A stretch of DNA of 64,000 nucleotides from Lapillicoccus jejuensis (lineage in GTDB: Bacteria; Actinomycetota; Actinomycetes; Actinomycetales; Dermatophilaceae), in NCBI RefSeq assembly GCF_006715055.1, contig NZ_VFMN01000001.1, forward strand, positions 1,116,001-1,180,000, read 5' to 3'. A model generated the notes under the pieces. That model ran no database searches and had not been told where the DNA came from. It saw only the letters and a program-made list of their open reading frames with translations. Numbering within the stretch: the first letter of the stretch is position 1; each line of letters opens with the position of its first letter. The position numbers and the translations under genes were made by a program. Below, one piece after another: positions 24,196 to 31,555 of this stretch.

Positions 24196-25839
24196 TCAGG
24201 TCGTCGGTGCCAGGCCGAGACCGGCGACGGTCTTCTCGCGCATCTCGACCTTGCGCACCTTGCCGGTGACGGTCATCGGGAACTCGTCGACGATCATCAC
24301 GTAGCGCGGGATCTTGTAGTGCGCGAGCTTGCCCGTGGCGAACGCGCGGACCGACTCGGCCGTCACCGGCTCGGCGCCGGGGCGCATCCGCACCCACGCG
24401 CACAGCTCCTCGCCGTACTTCTCGTCGGGCACCCCGATGACCTGGGCGTCGAGGATGTCCGGGTGCGTGTAGAGGAACTCCTCGATCTCGCGCGGGTAGA
24501 CGTTCTCGCCGCCGCGGATGACCATGTCCTTGATCCGGCCGGTGATCTGCACGTAGCCGGCCTCGTCCATCACCGCGATGTCCCCGGTGTGCATCCACCC
24601 GTCGCGCAGCACCTCGGCCGTCTTCGCCGGCTCCTCCCAATAGCCCAGCATCACCGAGTAGCCCTTCGTGGCGAGCTCGCCGGCCTGCCCGCGCGGCAGC
24701 ACCTCACCGCTGGCCGGGTCGACGACCTTGACCTGCAGGTGCGGGCCGACCCGGCCGACGGTGCCGACCTTGCGCTCGAAGGAGTCGTCGACCCGCGTCT
24801 GCAGCGACACGGGCGAGGTCTCGGTCATGCCGTAGGCGATCGACATCTCGTCGATGCCGGCGGCCATGACCTTCTTCATCATCTCGGCGGGGCACGGTGA
24901 GCCGGCCATGATCCCGGTCCGCAGCGACGAGACGTCGTACGACGTGAAGTCCGGCAGTGCCCACTCGGCGATGAACATCGTGGGGACGCCGTACAGCGAG
25001 GTGCAGCGCTCGTCCTGGACCGCGCGCAGCGTCGCGGCGGGGTCGAAGCCCGGCGCCGGGATGACCATCGCCGCGCCGTGCGTCGTGCACGCGAGGTTGC
25101 CCATGACCATCCCGAAGCAGTGGTAGAAGGGCACCGGGATGCAGACCCGGTCGACCTCCGAGTAGCCGCACAGCTCGCCGACGAAGTAGCCGTTGTTGAG
25201 GATGTTGCGGTGGCTCAGGGTGGCGCCCTTGGGGAAGCCGGTCGTACCGGACGTGTACTGGATGTTGATCGCGTCGTGCCGGTCCAGCCCGCCCTGGATC
25301 TGCGCGAGCCGCTCGCTCGACACGTCGGCGGCCTTGTCCAGCAACGCCTCCCACGACTCGGTACCGATGAGGACGACCTGCTCGAGGCCGTCGAGCTGCG
25401 GCCGGACCTCCTCGAGCATCGCCGCGTAGTCGCTGGTCTTGAAGCTCGGTGCGGCCACGACCATCCGGATGCCGGCCTGGCGCAGGACGTACTCCAGCTC
25501 GTGGGTGCGGTAGGCCGGGTTGATGTTGACCAGGATGATGCCGACCTTCGCGGTGGCGTACTGGACCATCGTCCACTCGGCGCAGTTCGGCGCCCAGATC
25601 CCGACCCGGTCGCCCTGGACGATGCCGGCCCCGACGAAGGCGCGGGCCAGCCGGTCGACCTCGCTCGCCAGCTCGGCGTAGGTCCACCGCGCCCCCTGCG
25701 CGACGTCGACGAGAGCCTCGCGGTCCCCGAACCGCGCGACCGTCGCGTCGAAGCTGTCGCCGATCGTCGTCTCGAGGAGCGGGACGTCGGTCTCGCCGGC
25801 GGTCTGCGAGGGCGCGGTGGACGCGGTGGTGTCGGACAT
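24196..25839 (-). CDS. fatty-acyl-CoA synthetase (AMP-binding)
   Basis: 547 aa, an ANL-superfamily ligase. The P-loop is YTSGTTGFPKGATLSH, the A5 motif is AYGMTETSPVS, and A7/A8 are GWMHTGDIAVMDEAGYVQITGRIKD-type with IRGGENVYPREIEEFL; the A10 lysine is in MTVTGKVRKVEM. It activates a carboxylic acid, probably a medium or long fatty acid, to its CoA ester. No beta-oxidation gene is adjacent. I chose the ATG at 25839 (AAGG upstream) over an in-frame start 15 codons earlier. Confidence 0.88.
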   Translation of the reverse strand: MSDTTASTAPSQTAGETDVPLLETTIGDSFDATVARFGDREALVDVAQGARWTYAELASEVDRLARAFVGAGIVQGDRVGIWAPNCAEWTMVQYATAKVGIILVNINPAYRTHELEYVLRQAGIRMVVAAPSFKTSDYAAMLEEVRPQLDGLEQVVLIGTESWEALLDKAADVSSERLAQIQGGLDRHDAINIQYTSGTTGFPKGATLSHRNILNNGYFVGELCGYSEVDRVCIPVPFYHCFGMVMGNLACTTHGAAMVIPAPGFDPAATLRAVQDERCTSLYGVPTMFIAEWALPDFTSYDVSSLRTGIMAGSPCPAEMMKKVMAAGIDEMSIAYGMTETSPVSLQTRVDDSFERKVGTVGRVGPHLQVKVVDPASGEVLPRGQAGELATKGYSVMLGYWEEPAKTAEVLRDGWMHTGDIAVMDEAGYVQITGRIKDMVIRGGENVYPREIEEFLYTHPDILDAQVIGVPDEKYGEELCAWVRMRPGAEPVTAESVRAFATGKLAHYKIPRYVMIVDEFPMTVTGKVRKVEMREKTVAGLGLAPTT

Positions 25840-25885
25840 CGGTGGCCTTCCGGACGGTGGGCGACGCTGCTGAGGGCAGTCCACT

Positions 25886-25899
25886 ACGCCGTACGGCGT
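25886..25899. repeat. ACGCCGTACGGCGT palindrome
   Basis: A perfect 14-base palindrome in the divergent region between the acyl-CoA synthetase and the lipoprotein gene. It shares the CGCCGTACGGCG core with other copies in the window and could be an operator here. Confidence 0.5.
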
Positions 25900-25943
25900 G
25901 CCCGCAAGGGAACGATCGCACCGCCGGGTGGTGTCCTGGGGGT

Positions 25944-26519
25944 ATGCGCCCGACCCGCACCCCCTCGTCCGCCCGCCGCGCCCGCGTCACCTCCTCGGCG
26001 CTCGGCGGCGCCCTCACCGTCCTCGCCGCCCTCGTCCTCGCCGGCTGCGGCTCGGTCGTCGTCGCCTCCGGCGGCCCGACCTCCGGCGGCTCCACCACGA
26101 GCGCCGCGACACCGACCGCCGGGACGACGACACCGACGACGACCACGTCCAGCGCCAGCACCTCGTCCACCGGTACGTCGACGCCCACCGCCACCGTCAC
26201 CCCGCCGAGCGGCGACCCGACCGACCCGGTCATGCCGGTCCGCTCCGGCCCGGCGTCGGTGGTCGGCACGGTGACCCAGGGTGTCGAGCCGCGCTGCCTG
26301 CTCGTCGGGCCCTACGTCCTGACCGGCACCGAGTCGCTGCCGCAGGCCGAGCAGGCCCTGCTCACGGCGGGCACGCGGGTCGCGGTGACCGGCACGGTCG
26401 ATCCCGGGATGGCGTCGTACTGCCAGCAGGGCACGCTGCTCACCGTCCGGTCCGTGCACGCGGTCCGCCCGATGGGTCCCGGCCCCCAGGCCACGCCCAC
26501 GGTCTTCACGACCCCCTGA
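25944..26519 (+). CDS. putative lipoprotein
   Basis: 191 aa. A basic N-terminus and hydrophobic segment end in the lipobox LAGC (VLAALVLAGCGS, Cys at about 35). After it comes a 60-residue Ser/Thr/Gly-rich linker, then a compact C-terminal part: SVVGTVTQGVEPRCLLVGPYVL, TGTRVAVTGTVDPGMASYC and QGTLLTVRSVHAV, here quoted in pieces. It has two cysteines that may pair. The C-terminal part looks like a small OB-like beta barrel. Function unknown; it is likely anchored to the outer face of the membrane. Confidence 0.7.
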   Translation: MRPTRTPSSARRARVTSSALGGALTVLAALVLAGCGSVVVASGGPTSGGSTTSAATPTAGTTTPTTTTSSASTSSTGTSTPTATVTPPSGDPTDPVMPVRSGPASVVGTVTQGVEPRCLLVGPYVLTGTESLPQAEQALLTAGTRVAVTGTVDPGMASYCQQGTLLTVRSVHAVRPMGPGPQATPTVFTTP

Positions 26520-26522
26520 GGG

Positions 26523-27203
26523 TCACAGGCCCGGGACGACGAGGTCGGCCAGCTCCCGGGTCGAGGCCACGAGCCGCGCGTTGACCTGGTCGGGGCCGTG
26601 CGCCCAGGCGGCCGCCGCGTCCGGCTCCTTGCCGAAGACCTCGTGCCGGTGCACGAGCCGGGCCAGGCGCACCCGGTCGGGCAGGTCGACGTACCAGACC
26701 TGCGTGAGGTGCCGGCGCACGGCGAGCCAACCGGGCTCGGGCAGCAGCAGGTAGTTGCCCTCGGTGACGACGAGCCGCGCGCCCGCCGGCACGACGAGCG
26801 CGGCGGCCAGCGGCTGCTCGAGGTCCCGCTCGAAGCCCGGCGCGAAGACGTCGCACCGGGGAAGACCCCGCACGCGCGCGAGGGTGGCGGCGTAGCCGTC
26901 GACGTCGAAGGTGTCGGGGGCCCCCTTGCGGTCACGCCGCCCGAGCCGGTCCAGCTGCGCGTCGGCGAGGTGGAAGCCGTCCATCGGCAGGTGCGCGACC
27001 GCGGCGGGACCGAGCGCGGGGTGGTCGGCGAGCGCCCGCAGCAGACCCTCGGCGAGCGTCGTCTTGCCGGCCCCCGGGGCGCCGGTGAGGCCGAGGACGG
27101 CCGGCGGCTCACCGGGGGCGGCGGCGAGCGCCAGGGCCCGCTCGACCAGCGCCTGCGGCACACCGACCGGGGCGCTCACGGGGCCGGTCGCGGGCTCGGG
27201 CAC
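26523..27203 (-). CDS. P-loop nucleoside/pantothenate-kinase-like protein
   Basis: 226 aa. Walker A is GLTGAPGAGKTTLA at 38-51; the substrate-binding HLPMDGFHLAD and GAPDTFDVDGYAATL segments match the uridine kinase/pantothenate kinase-like family, and VVTEGNYLLLPEPGW and LARLVHRHEVFGK complete the fold. It phosphorylates a nucleoside, sugar or related alcohol; the exact substrate is not clear. Its stop is 4 bases from that of the convergent lipoprotein gene. Confidence 0.8.
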   Translation of the reverse strand: MPEPATGPVSAPVGVPQALVERALALAAAPGEPPAVLGLTGAPGAGKTTLAEGLLRALADHPALGPAAVAHLPMDGFHLADAQLDRLGRRDRKGAPDTFDVDGYAATLARVRGLPRCDVFAPGFERDLEQPLAAALVVPAGARLVVTEGNYLLLPEPGWLAVRRHLTQVWYVDLPDRVRLARLVHRHEVFGKEPDAAAAWAHGPDQVNARLVASTRELADLVVPGL

Positions 27204-27290
27204 GGACGTATTCTGCCGCCCCTCGGACGATCGGCCGACCTCGTCGCGATCTCCCCTCCGCGACCGTCGGCCCGATGGTGCAATGACGAC

Positions 27291-27902
27291 GTGACCGACG
27301 TGACGGTCTGGTGGGTCCAGGACGACGGGGACCCCGACACGGCCCACACCCTCCTCCGGCGCGCCGTCGCGCGCCGCCTCGGCGTGGCCGCGGCCCGGCT
27401 CGACATCGGGCACCGCTGCCCCGCCTGCGGCTCCACCGAGCACGGCCGGCCCGTGCTGAACCAGCCCGCCCGGCGCGGGCTGCACCTCAGCGTCGCCCGC
27501 GCGCCGGGCCTGGCGGCCGTCGCAGTCTCGAGCGTCGGGCCGGTCGGCGTCGACGTCGACGAGTCGGCCCGGTTCGCCTTCGCGGGCTTCGCCACCGTGG
27601 CCCTGCACCCCACCGAGGACCGCGTCGCCGACCCCCGCGCCCGCGCCACGACCTGGGTGCGCAAGGAGTCGGTCCTCAAGGCGGCCGGCACCGGCCTGCA
27701 CCTCGACCCGCGCCGGGTCGCGGTCGGCCCCGCGCACGAGCCGCCCCGGGTCGACGTCCCGCCGCCCGGGCTGGAGCCGGGCGGGCTCTGGGTCACCGAC
27801 GTCGCCGTCCTCGACACCCACACCGCGGCCGTGACCGTGCTGGCCCGGGTCGCGCCCCGGGTCGACGTGGTCGCGCCGGAGCGGACGGGTCGGCGCCGCT
27901 GA
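27291..27902 (+). CDS. 4'-phosphopantetheinyl transferase, Sfp type
   Basis: 203 aa. The two family motifs are visible: VGPVGVDVDES (GVDV-x-E/D, magnesium binding; here Asp-Glu) and TTWVRKESVLKAAGTGL (W-x-x-K-E-A-x-x-K). The N-terminal half has GRPVLNQPARRGLHLSVARAPGL, the usual substrate-contact HLSxxH-like segment with Ala-Arg replacing His. It would convert apo to holo carrier proteins. A CPACGST cysteine pair at about 46-49 is unusual. No polyketide or peptide synthetase is near. The start GTG has no clear Shine-Dalgarno sequence. Confidence 0.83.
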   Translation: MTDVTVWWVQDDGDPDTAHTLLRRAVARRLGVAAARLDIGHRCPACGSTEHGRPVLNQPARRGLHLSVARAPGLAAVAVSSVGPVGVDVDESARFAFAGFATVALHPTEDRVADPRARATTWVRKESVLKAAGTGLHLDPRRVAVGPAHEPPRVDVPPPGLEPGGLWVTDVAVLDTHTAAVTVLARVAPRVDVVAPERTGRRR

Positions 27903-27911
27903 CCTCCGGGT

Positions 27912-27923
27912 CGCCGTACGGCG
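27912..27923. repeat. CGCCGTACGGCG palindrome
   Basis: A perfect 12-base palindrome 10 bases after the phosphopantetheinyl transferase stop. Between it and the convergent gene (27924-28025) I see no other gene. Confidence 0.5.
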
Positions 27924-28025
27924 GTCCCCACGACAGCAGGCGGTCCGGTCCGCCCCCGGGCCGGAGGGACGAATCGGACTCGAGGCTGCCGGGAGGACCG
28001 GACGGCGCACCATCGGCCGCCGGGG

Positions 28026-28487
28026 TCAGGTGGTCGGTCGCCGCCGCAGGTAGGCCTCGAGCTCGACGGTGAGGACGTCGCGCTCCCCGTCGTGCAGGCG
28101 CCCGCGGGTGACCGCGAGGGAGCGCCCGGGGCGGGAGAGGTCGACGTCGGTGACGGTGAGCTCGCCGTACAGCGTCGTCCCCGCCGTCACCGGGGCGAGG
28201 AACTCGACCGAGCGCAGCCGACGGCCGGCGAGCACGGCCCAGCCGGTATAGGCCCCGAGGACCGAGAGCCGCTGGTAGACGGCCAGGGTGTGGATGCCGC
28301 TGGCGATGAGCTCCCCGAAGTGGCCGGCCGCGGCGACCTGCTCGTCGAGGTGGAAGACCTGCGGGTCCCAGTGGCCGGCGAAGTCGAGGATCTCCTCCCG
28401 GGTCACCGTGTAGGACCCGAGGTCGACGACCGCGCCGACCTCGACGTCCTCGGCCCACCGGACCCCGCCCGTCCCCGTGTCGCTCAC
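28026..28487 (-). CDS. MaoC-like hot-dog protein
   Basis: 153 aa. It has YTVTREEILDFAGHWDPQVFHLDEQVAAAGHFGELIASGIHTLAV at about 26-70 in pieces: the DPQ..H.D hydratase motif followed by the ASG-x-HT helix of MaoC proteins. PVTAGTTLYGELTVTDVDLSRPGRSLAV is the second half of the fold. It probably hydrates an enoyl-CoA; it is a distant paralogue of the protein at 6017. A TAGCGT box lies 7 bases before the GTG. Confidence 0.8.
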   Translation of the reverse strand: MSDTGTGGVRWAEDVEVGAVVDLGSYTVTREEILDFAGHWDPQVFHLDEQVAAAGHFGELIASGIHTLAVYQRLSVLGAYTGWAVLAGRRLRSVEFLAPVTAGTTLYGELTVTDVDLSRPGRSLAVTRGRLHDGERDVLTVELEAYLRRRPTT

Positions 28488-28494
28488 GCCGCCG

Positions 28495-28500
28495 ACGCTA
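28495..28500 (-). promoter_or_regulatory. -10 box of the MaoC-like gene
   Basis: TAGCGT on the minus strand, 7 bases before the GTG at 28487; its first three bases are also the TAG stop of the glycosylase gene upstream. Confidence 0.5.
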
Positions 28501-29160
28501 CAGCGGCGAGTCCGGGCCCTCGAGGAGCAGGTCCACCGGGGTCTCCACCCGGCCGCGCCGCTCGAGGTAGCCGTGCCACAGCATGCGCGCGGCCGACGCC
28601 CGCTGCGGCCGCCAGCGCTCGCCGATCTCGTCCAGCTCGCGCTGGTCCGGCACCTGCGGCAGGTCGAGCGCCTCGGCGACGGCGACCTGCAGGGCGCGGT
28701 CGCCGACCGGCCACACGTCGGGTCGGGCGAGCGAGGCGAGCAGGTAGGTGTCGGCCGTCCACCGCCCGATCCCGGGCAGCGCGACGAGCCGCTCGCGCAC
28801 GGCGTCGTCGTCGAGGTGCGCGAGCGCGTCGAGGTCGAGGGCACCGGTGGCGACCGCGTCGGCGAGCGCCCGCAGGTAGCGGTCCTTCTGGCGGGACACC
28901 CCGTCCTCGCGCAGCTGCTCGCTCGTCGTCGCCAGCAGCGGCTCGGGCCGCATCGTCCCGATCCGCGCCCGCACCTTGCGGTACGTCGCCGCGCCCGAGG
29001 CCAGCGACACCTGCTGCTCGAGCACGAGCAGCACGAGCGCGGGGAAACCCGGCGGACGGGTCCACACCTGCGGGACGCCGTACGTCGCCACGAGCGCGGC
29101 GAGGTGCTCGTCGGTCGCCGTCAGCCCGGCGAGGGCCGCCTCGAAGTCCTCCTGCCGCAC
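28498..29160 (-). CDS. AlkA-type DNA-3-methyladenine glycosylase (HhH-GPD)
   Basis: 220 aa, without the extra N-terminal domain of E. coli AlkA. The motif LEQQVSLASGAATYRKV is the start of the HhH-GPD domain; the hairpin is LVALPGIGRWTADTYLLASL and the catalytic Asp is in VWPVGDRALQ, as expected for a glycosylase. It removes alkylated bases, starting base-excision repair. Leaderless start: TACGGT lies 6 bases before the GTG. Confidence 0.85.
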   Translation of the reverse strand: MRQEDFEAALAGLTATDEHLAALVATYGVPQVWTRPPGFPALVLLVLEQQVSLASGAATYRKVRARIGTMRPEPLLATTSEQLREDGVSRQKDRYLRALADAVATGALDLDALAHLDDDAVRERLVALPGIGRWTADTYLLASLARPDVWPVGDRALQVAVAEALDLPQVPDQRELDEIGERWRPQRASAARMLWHGYLERRGRVETPVDLLLEGPDSPL

Positions 29161-29166
29161 GCCGTG

Positions 29167-29172
29167 ACCGTA
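29167..29172 (-). promoter_or_regulatory. -10 box of the glycosylase gene
   Basis: TACGGT on the minus strand, 6 bases before the GTG at 29160. Confidence 0.45.
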
Positions 29173-29272
29173 CGACGCCCCCGCGCCCGGCGTCCCGGCG
29201 GGTCGGCCGGTGCGAGGTCGGCCGAGCGGCCCCTTCCGGCTGTCGGTGCACGGGGTTAGCGTCGGCCCGACC

Positions 29273-29325
29273 ACCCGCCGACCCCGCCCGACCCGCCGAC
29301 CCCGCCCGACCCGCCGACCCGCCCG
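29273..29325 (+). repeat. 18-base tandem repeat, about three copies
   Basis: The unit ACCCGCCGACCCCGCCCG occurs twice exactly (29273-29290, 29291-29308) and a third time with one base missing. It lies directly before the ribosome binding site of the next gene. Confidence 0.75.
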
Positions 29326-29335
29326 AGGAGGACCG

Positions 29336-29749
29336 TTGGGACCGCACCGCCTGCCGCACCGCAACGTCGCGACCGCCCTCGTCGCCCCGGGGCTGCTGCC
29401 CGACCTCGAGCTGCAGCTGGCCACCCACGACCTGTGGCTGTGGCCGGTCGCGACGGCCCCCGGGGTCGTCGACGGGGAGCGCCGCGCCGTGCAGGTGCGC
29501 CGCCGGCTGGTCGTCGCCGCCCGCGGGGCGTGGGACTGCGCGTGGGGGTGGGTGCCGGTGTGGGTGGGCTTCGGCGGCACCTGGGACGACGGCCGGGAGC
29601 CGCTGCCGTGGGCGGCGCACGCGGCGCTGTGGTCGGTCATGGCCGGCCACGCCGACGGCGTGCGCTACCGCAAGCGGCTGGGCGGCGTTCCCCGCGCGCT
29701 GCTCTCGGTGACCCAGGTTGACTCCCCCGCGGGCCGGGTGGTCGAATGA
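29336..29749 (+). CDS. hypothetical protein upstream of the riboswitch
   Basis: 137 aa from a TTG start with a strong GAGGAGGA Shine-Dalgarno sequence; the in-frame extension upstream would translate the tandem repeat and is rejected. Aromatic-rich (LWLWPVATAPG, WDCAWGWVPVWVGFGGTWDD), probably beta-rich, with no signal peptide and no recognised domain. Its last ~19 bases overlap the first stem of the cobalamin riboswitch. It may be cotranscribed into the B12 operon or simply be adjacent. I do not recognise the family. Confidence 0.55.
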   Translation: MGPHRLPHRNVATALVAPGLLPDLELQLATHDLWLWPVATAPGVVDGERRAVQVRRRLVVAARGAWDCAWGWVPVWVGFGGTWDDGREPLPWAAHAALWSVMAGHADGVRYRKRLGGVPRALLSVTQVDSPAGRVVE

Positions 29750-29862
29750 CCGGGCTCCAGCGACATCAGGGAAAGCCGGTCGAAGTCCGGCGCTGACCCG
29801 CAACCGTAGGCCTGTGGCCCGACCCCGTCGGGACCGGAGGGCGAGCCGGACCACCTGGCCGG
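29731..29862 (+). promoter_or_regulatory. cobalamin riboswitch
   Basis: The conserved B12-box core is clear: GGGAAAGCCGGT, GAAGTCCGG, CGCTGACCCGCAACCGT, reading from 29769 to about 29808, the pattern of cobalamin aptamers. The closing stem is GGCCGGGTGGT (29732-29742) with ACCACCTGGCC (29850-29860), one mismatch. It controls the exported protein and ECF transporter genes that start at 29978. The ~115-base expression platform holds no T-run terminator, so translational control is likely. When B12 is plentiful such switches normally turn uptake genes off. Confidence 0.95.
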
Positions 29863-29977
29863 GGCGAGCTCCAGCGTCGTCGTGGTCTGCGTCGCGGGTT
29901 CACCGGTTCCGGCGGACGCGTCGGTGGGCCGCGGGACTCGCGCCACGGGCCCCCAACCAGGAAGTGCCGGGTCCCCC

Positions 29978-31555
29978 GTGCCGCACCGCCTCCTCGTCCG
30001 CCCGTCCGGTCTGCTCACCGGTGCGCTCGCCGTCGCCTCCGGGCTGGTGGTCGCCGCCGCCGGCCTCGTCGGGACGGCGCCGGGAGCCCGGGCCGCCGGG
30101 GCGGTGGACCTGCAGCGCGGGTCGGACTACCTGGCCGGTCAGCTCACCGGCGCCCCCGGGGTCACCGGCCGGTACGCCGCCGGCTTCGGCCAGGCCGACC
30201 TGGGCCTGACCATCGACACCGGTCTCGCGCTCGCCGCGACCGGGCGCGACCAGAGCGCCCTCGCCGACGTCGTCGCCTTCGTCGAGCACGGGACCGACCC
30301 CAACGGCCAGTCGCTCGGCAGCTGGACCGGCATCACCGACCACGCCGCAGGCGTCCGTCCGGACTACCGCTCCGGCGGCTCGATCGCCAAGGCCGTCGTC
30401 CTCGAGCAGGTCGTCGGCCACGACCCCGCGTCCGTCGGCGGGCTCGACCTGCTGACCAACCTCGCCGAGACGGTGTGCCGCAAGCCGGACGCCAACGGCT
30501 GCGCCGCGCGCGGCAACTACCGCTACGCCACCTCGGTCTTCAGCCAGGCCCTCGGCGTCGTCGCGCAGACCCGGGCCGGGCAGGACGCCACCCGCCCCCT
30601 CGCCTACCTCGCCGGTCTCCAGGCGGCCGACGGGTCGTTCCCCAGCCTGCTGCCCAGCAGCGGCGACCAGGACGTCGACAGCACGGCCATGGCCGCCATG
30701 GCGCTCGACCTCGTCCCGGGCCACTCAGCCGCCGTCGACCGCGCCGTCGCGTGGGTCGCCTCCCGGCAGGGCGCCGACGGCGGCTTCGCCGGCACCTCGG
30801 GCTCCTCGCTCAACACCGCCGGCCTCGCCGCGCAGGGGCTGGCGCTGCGCCCGAGCACGTACGGCGCCACCCTGGCCCGGGTCCGCGCCTTCCTCGGCGC
30901 CCACCAGAACGCCGACGGCGGCTTCGGCATCTCCACGACGGAGACCGCGTCCGACGTGCGCGCCTCGGCGCAGGCCCTGGGCGGCGCCGTCGGCACGTCG
31001 TTCGGGACGCTGCGGCTGGCGACGACGCTGCCCGGCGCCGGCGCCGGCGGGTCGCCGCCCCCGACCGGCACGCCGACGCCCCGCCCGACCGGCCCCCGAC
31101 CGACGTCCCCCGCCCCGCGTCCGAGCACCCCCGCCCCGGTCCCCGCTGGCGCGGGCGGCAGCGGGAGCGGCGGCGGGGCCGTCGGTCCCCGCACGGGTCC
31201 GGCCCTCGGCTCGGGCGTCGGCCCGGGCGCCCCGGGCACCGGGTCCTCCTCGCCCACCCCGGCGGCCTCGGCGACGTCCACGCCGTCCACGTCGTCGCCG
31301 TCCTCGTCGTCGCCGTCCACGCCGTCCCCGTCGTCGCCGTCGTCCGCGTCGGGCACCGCGACCGCGTCGGGCGCCGGCTCCACCCCGCCGCCGACCGCCG
31401 GGGGCCCGTCGACGCAGCGCACCTCGGCCACCACCGGCGGGGTCAACCCGCTGTGGTGGGTCGTCCTCGCCGTGGCGGTCGGCTTCGGCGTCGTCCTCGT
31501 CCGCACCCTGCGCGGGCGGCCCACGCCGGCCCGCCACCCCGGGGCGCACCGGTGA
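29978..31555 (+). CDS. membrane-anchored prenyltransferase-like alpha/alpha-barrel protein (candidate B12 capture, alpha half)
   Basis: 525 aa. Signal peptide at about 1-40 (LTGALAVASGLVVAAAGL...ARAAG). Residues ~45-350 are helical repeats of the prenyltransferase/squalene-cyclase kind, with the turns AADGSF, GADGGFAGT and NADGGFGIST marking repeats. Then comes a 130-residue Pro/Thr/Ser linker, one membrane segment near 490-508 (WWVVLAVAVGFGVVLV) and a basic tail, so the barrel faces outward. No cyclase DxDD motif is seen. The fold is that of the alpha domain of intrinsic factor and transcobalamin. It directly follows a B12 riboswitch and overlaps the next gene by GTGA, so a B12-binding role is inferred. 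The start is a GTG; the ribosome site is weak. Confidence 0.75.
   Translation: MPHRLLVRPSGLLTGALAVASGLVVAAAGLVGTAPGARAAGAVDLQRGSDYLAGQLTGAPGVTGRYAAGFGQADLGLTIDTGLALAATGRDQSALADVVAFVEHGTDPNGQSLGSWTGITDHAAGVRPDYRSGGSIAKAVVLEQVVGHDPASVGGLDLLTNLAETVCRKPDANGCAARGNYRYATSVFSQALGVVAQTRAGQDATRPLAYLAGLQAADGSFPSLLPSSGDQDVDSTAMAAMALDLVPGHSAAVDRAVAWVASRQGADGGFAGTSGSSLNTAGLAAQGLALRPSTYGATLARVRAFLGAHQNADGGFGISTTETASDVRASAQALGGAVGTSFGTLRLATTLPGAGAGGSPPPTGTPTPRPTGPRPTSPAPRPSTPAPVPAGAGGSGSGGGAVGPRTGPALGSGVGPGAPGTGSSSPTPAASATSTPSTSSPSSSSPSTPSPSSPSSASGTATASGAGSTPPPTAGGPSTQRTSATTGGVNPLWWVVLAVAVGFGVVLVRTLRGRPTPARHPGAHR

Noticed and set aside
31261-31345. Repetitive GTCGTC-rich stretch as a CRISPR or VNTR
   Set aside because: It encodes the Ser/Pro/Thr linker of the anchored barrel protein; there is no repeat-spacer structure.
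29978-31555. Squalene-hopene or other terpene cyclase
   Set aside because: The ADGGF repeats fit the fold, but there is a signal peptide, an outward orientation, no DxDD catalytic motif, and B12 control, so a cyclase working with the neighbouring carotenoid genes is unlikely.
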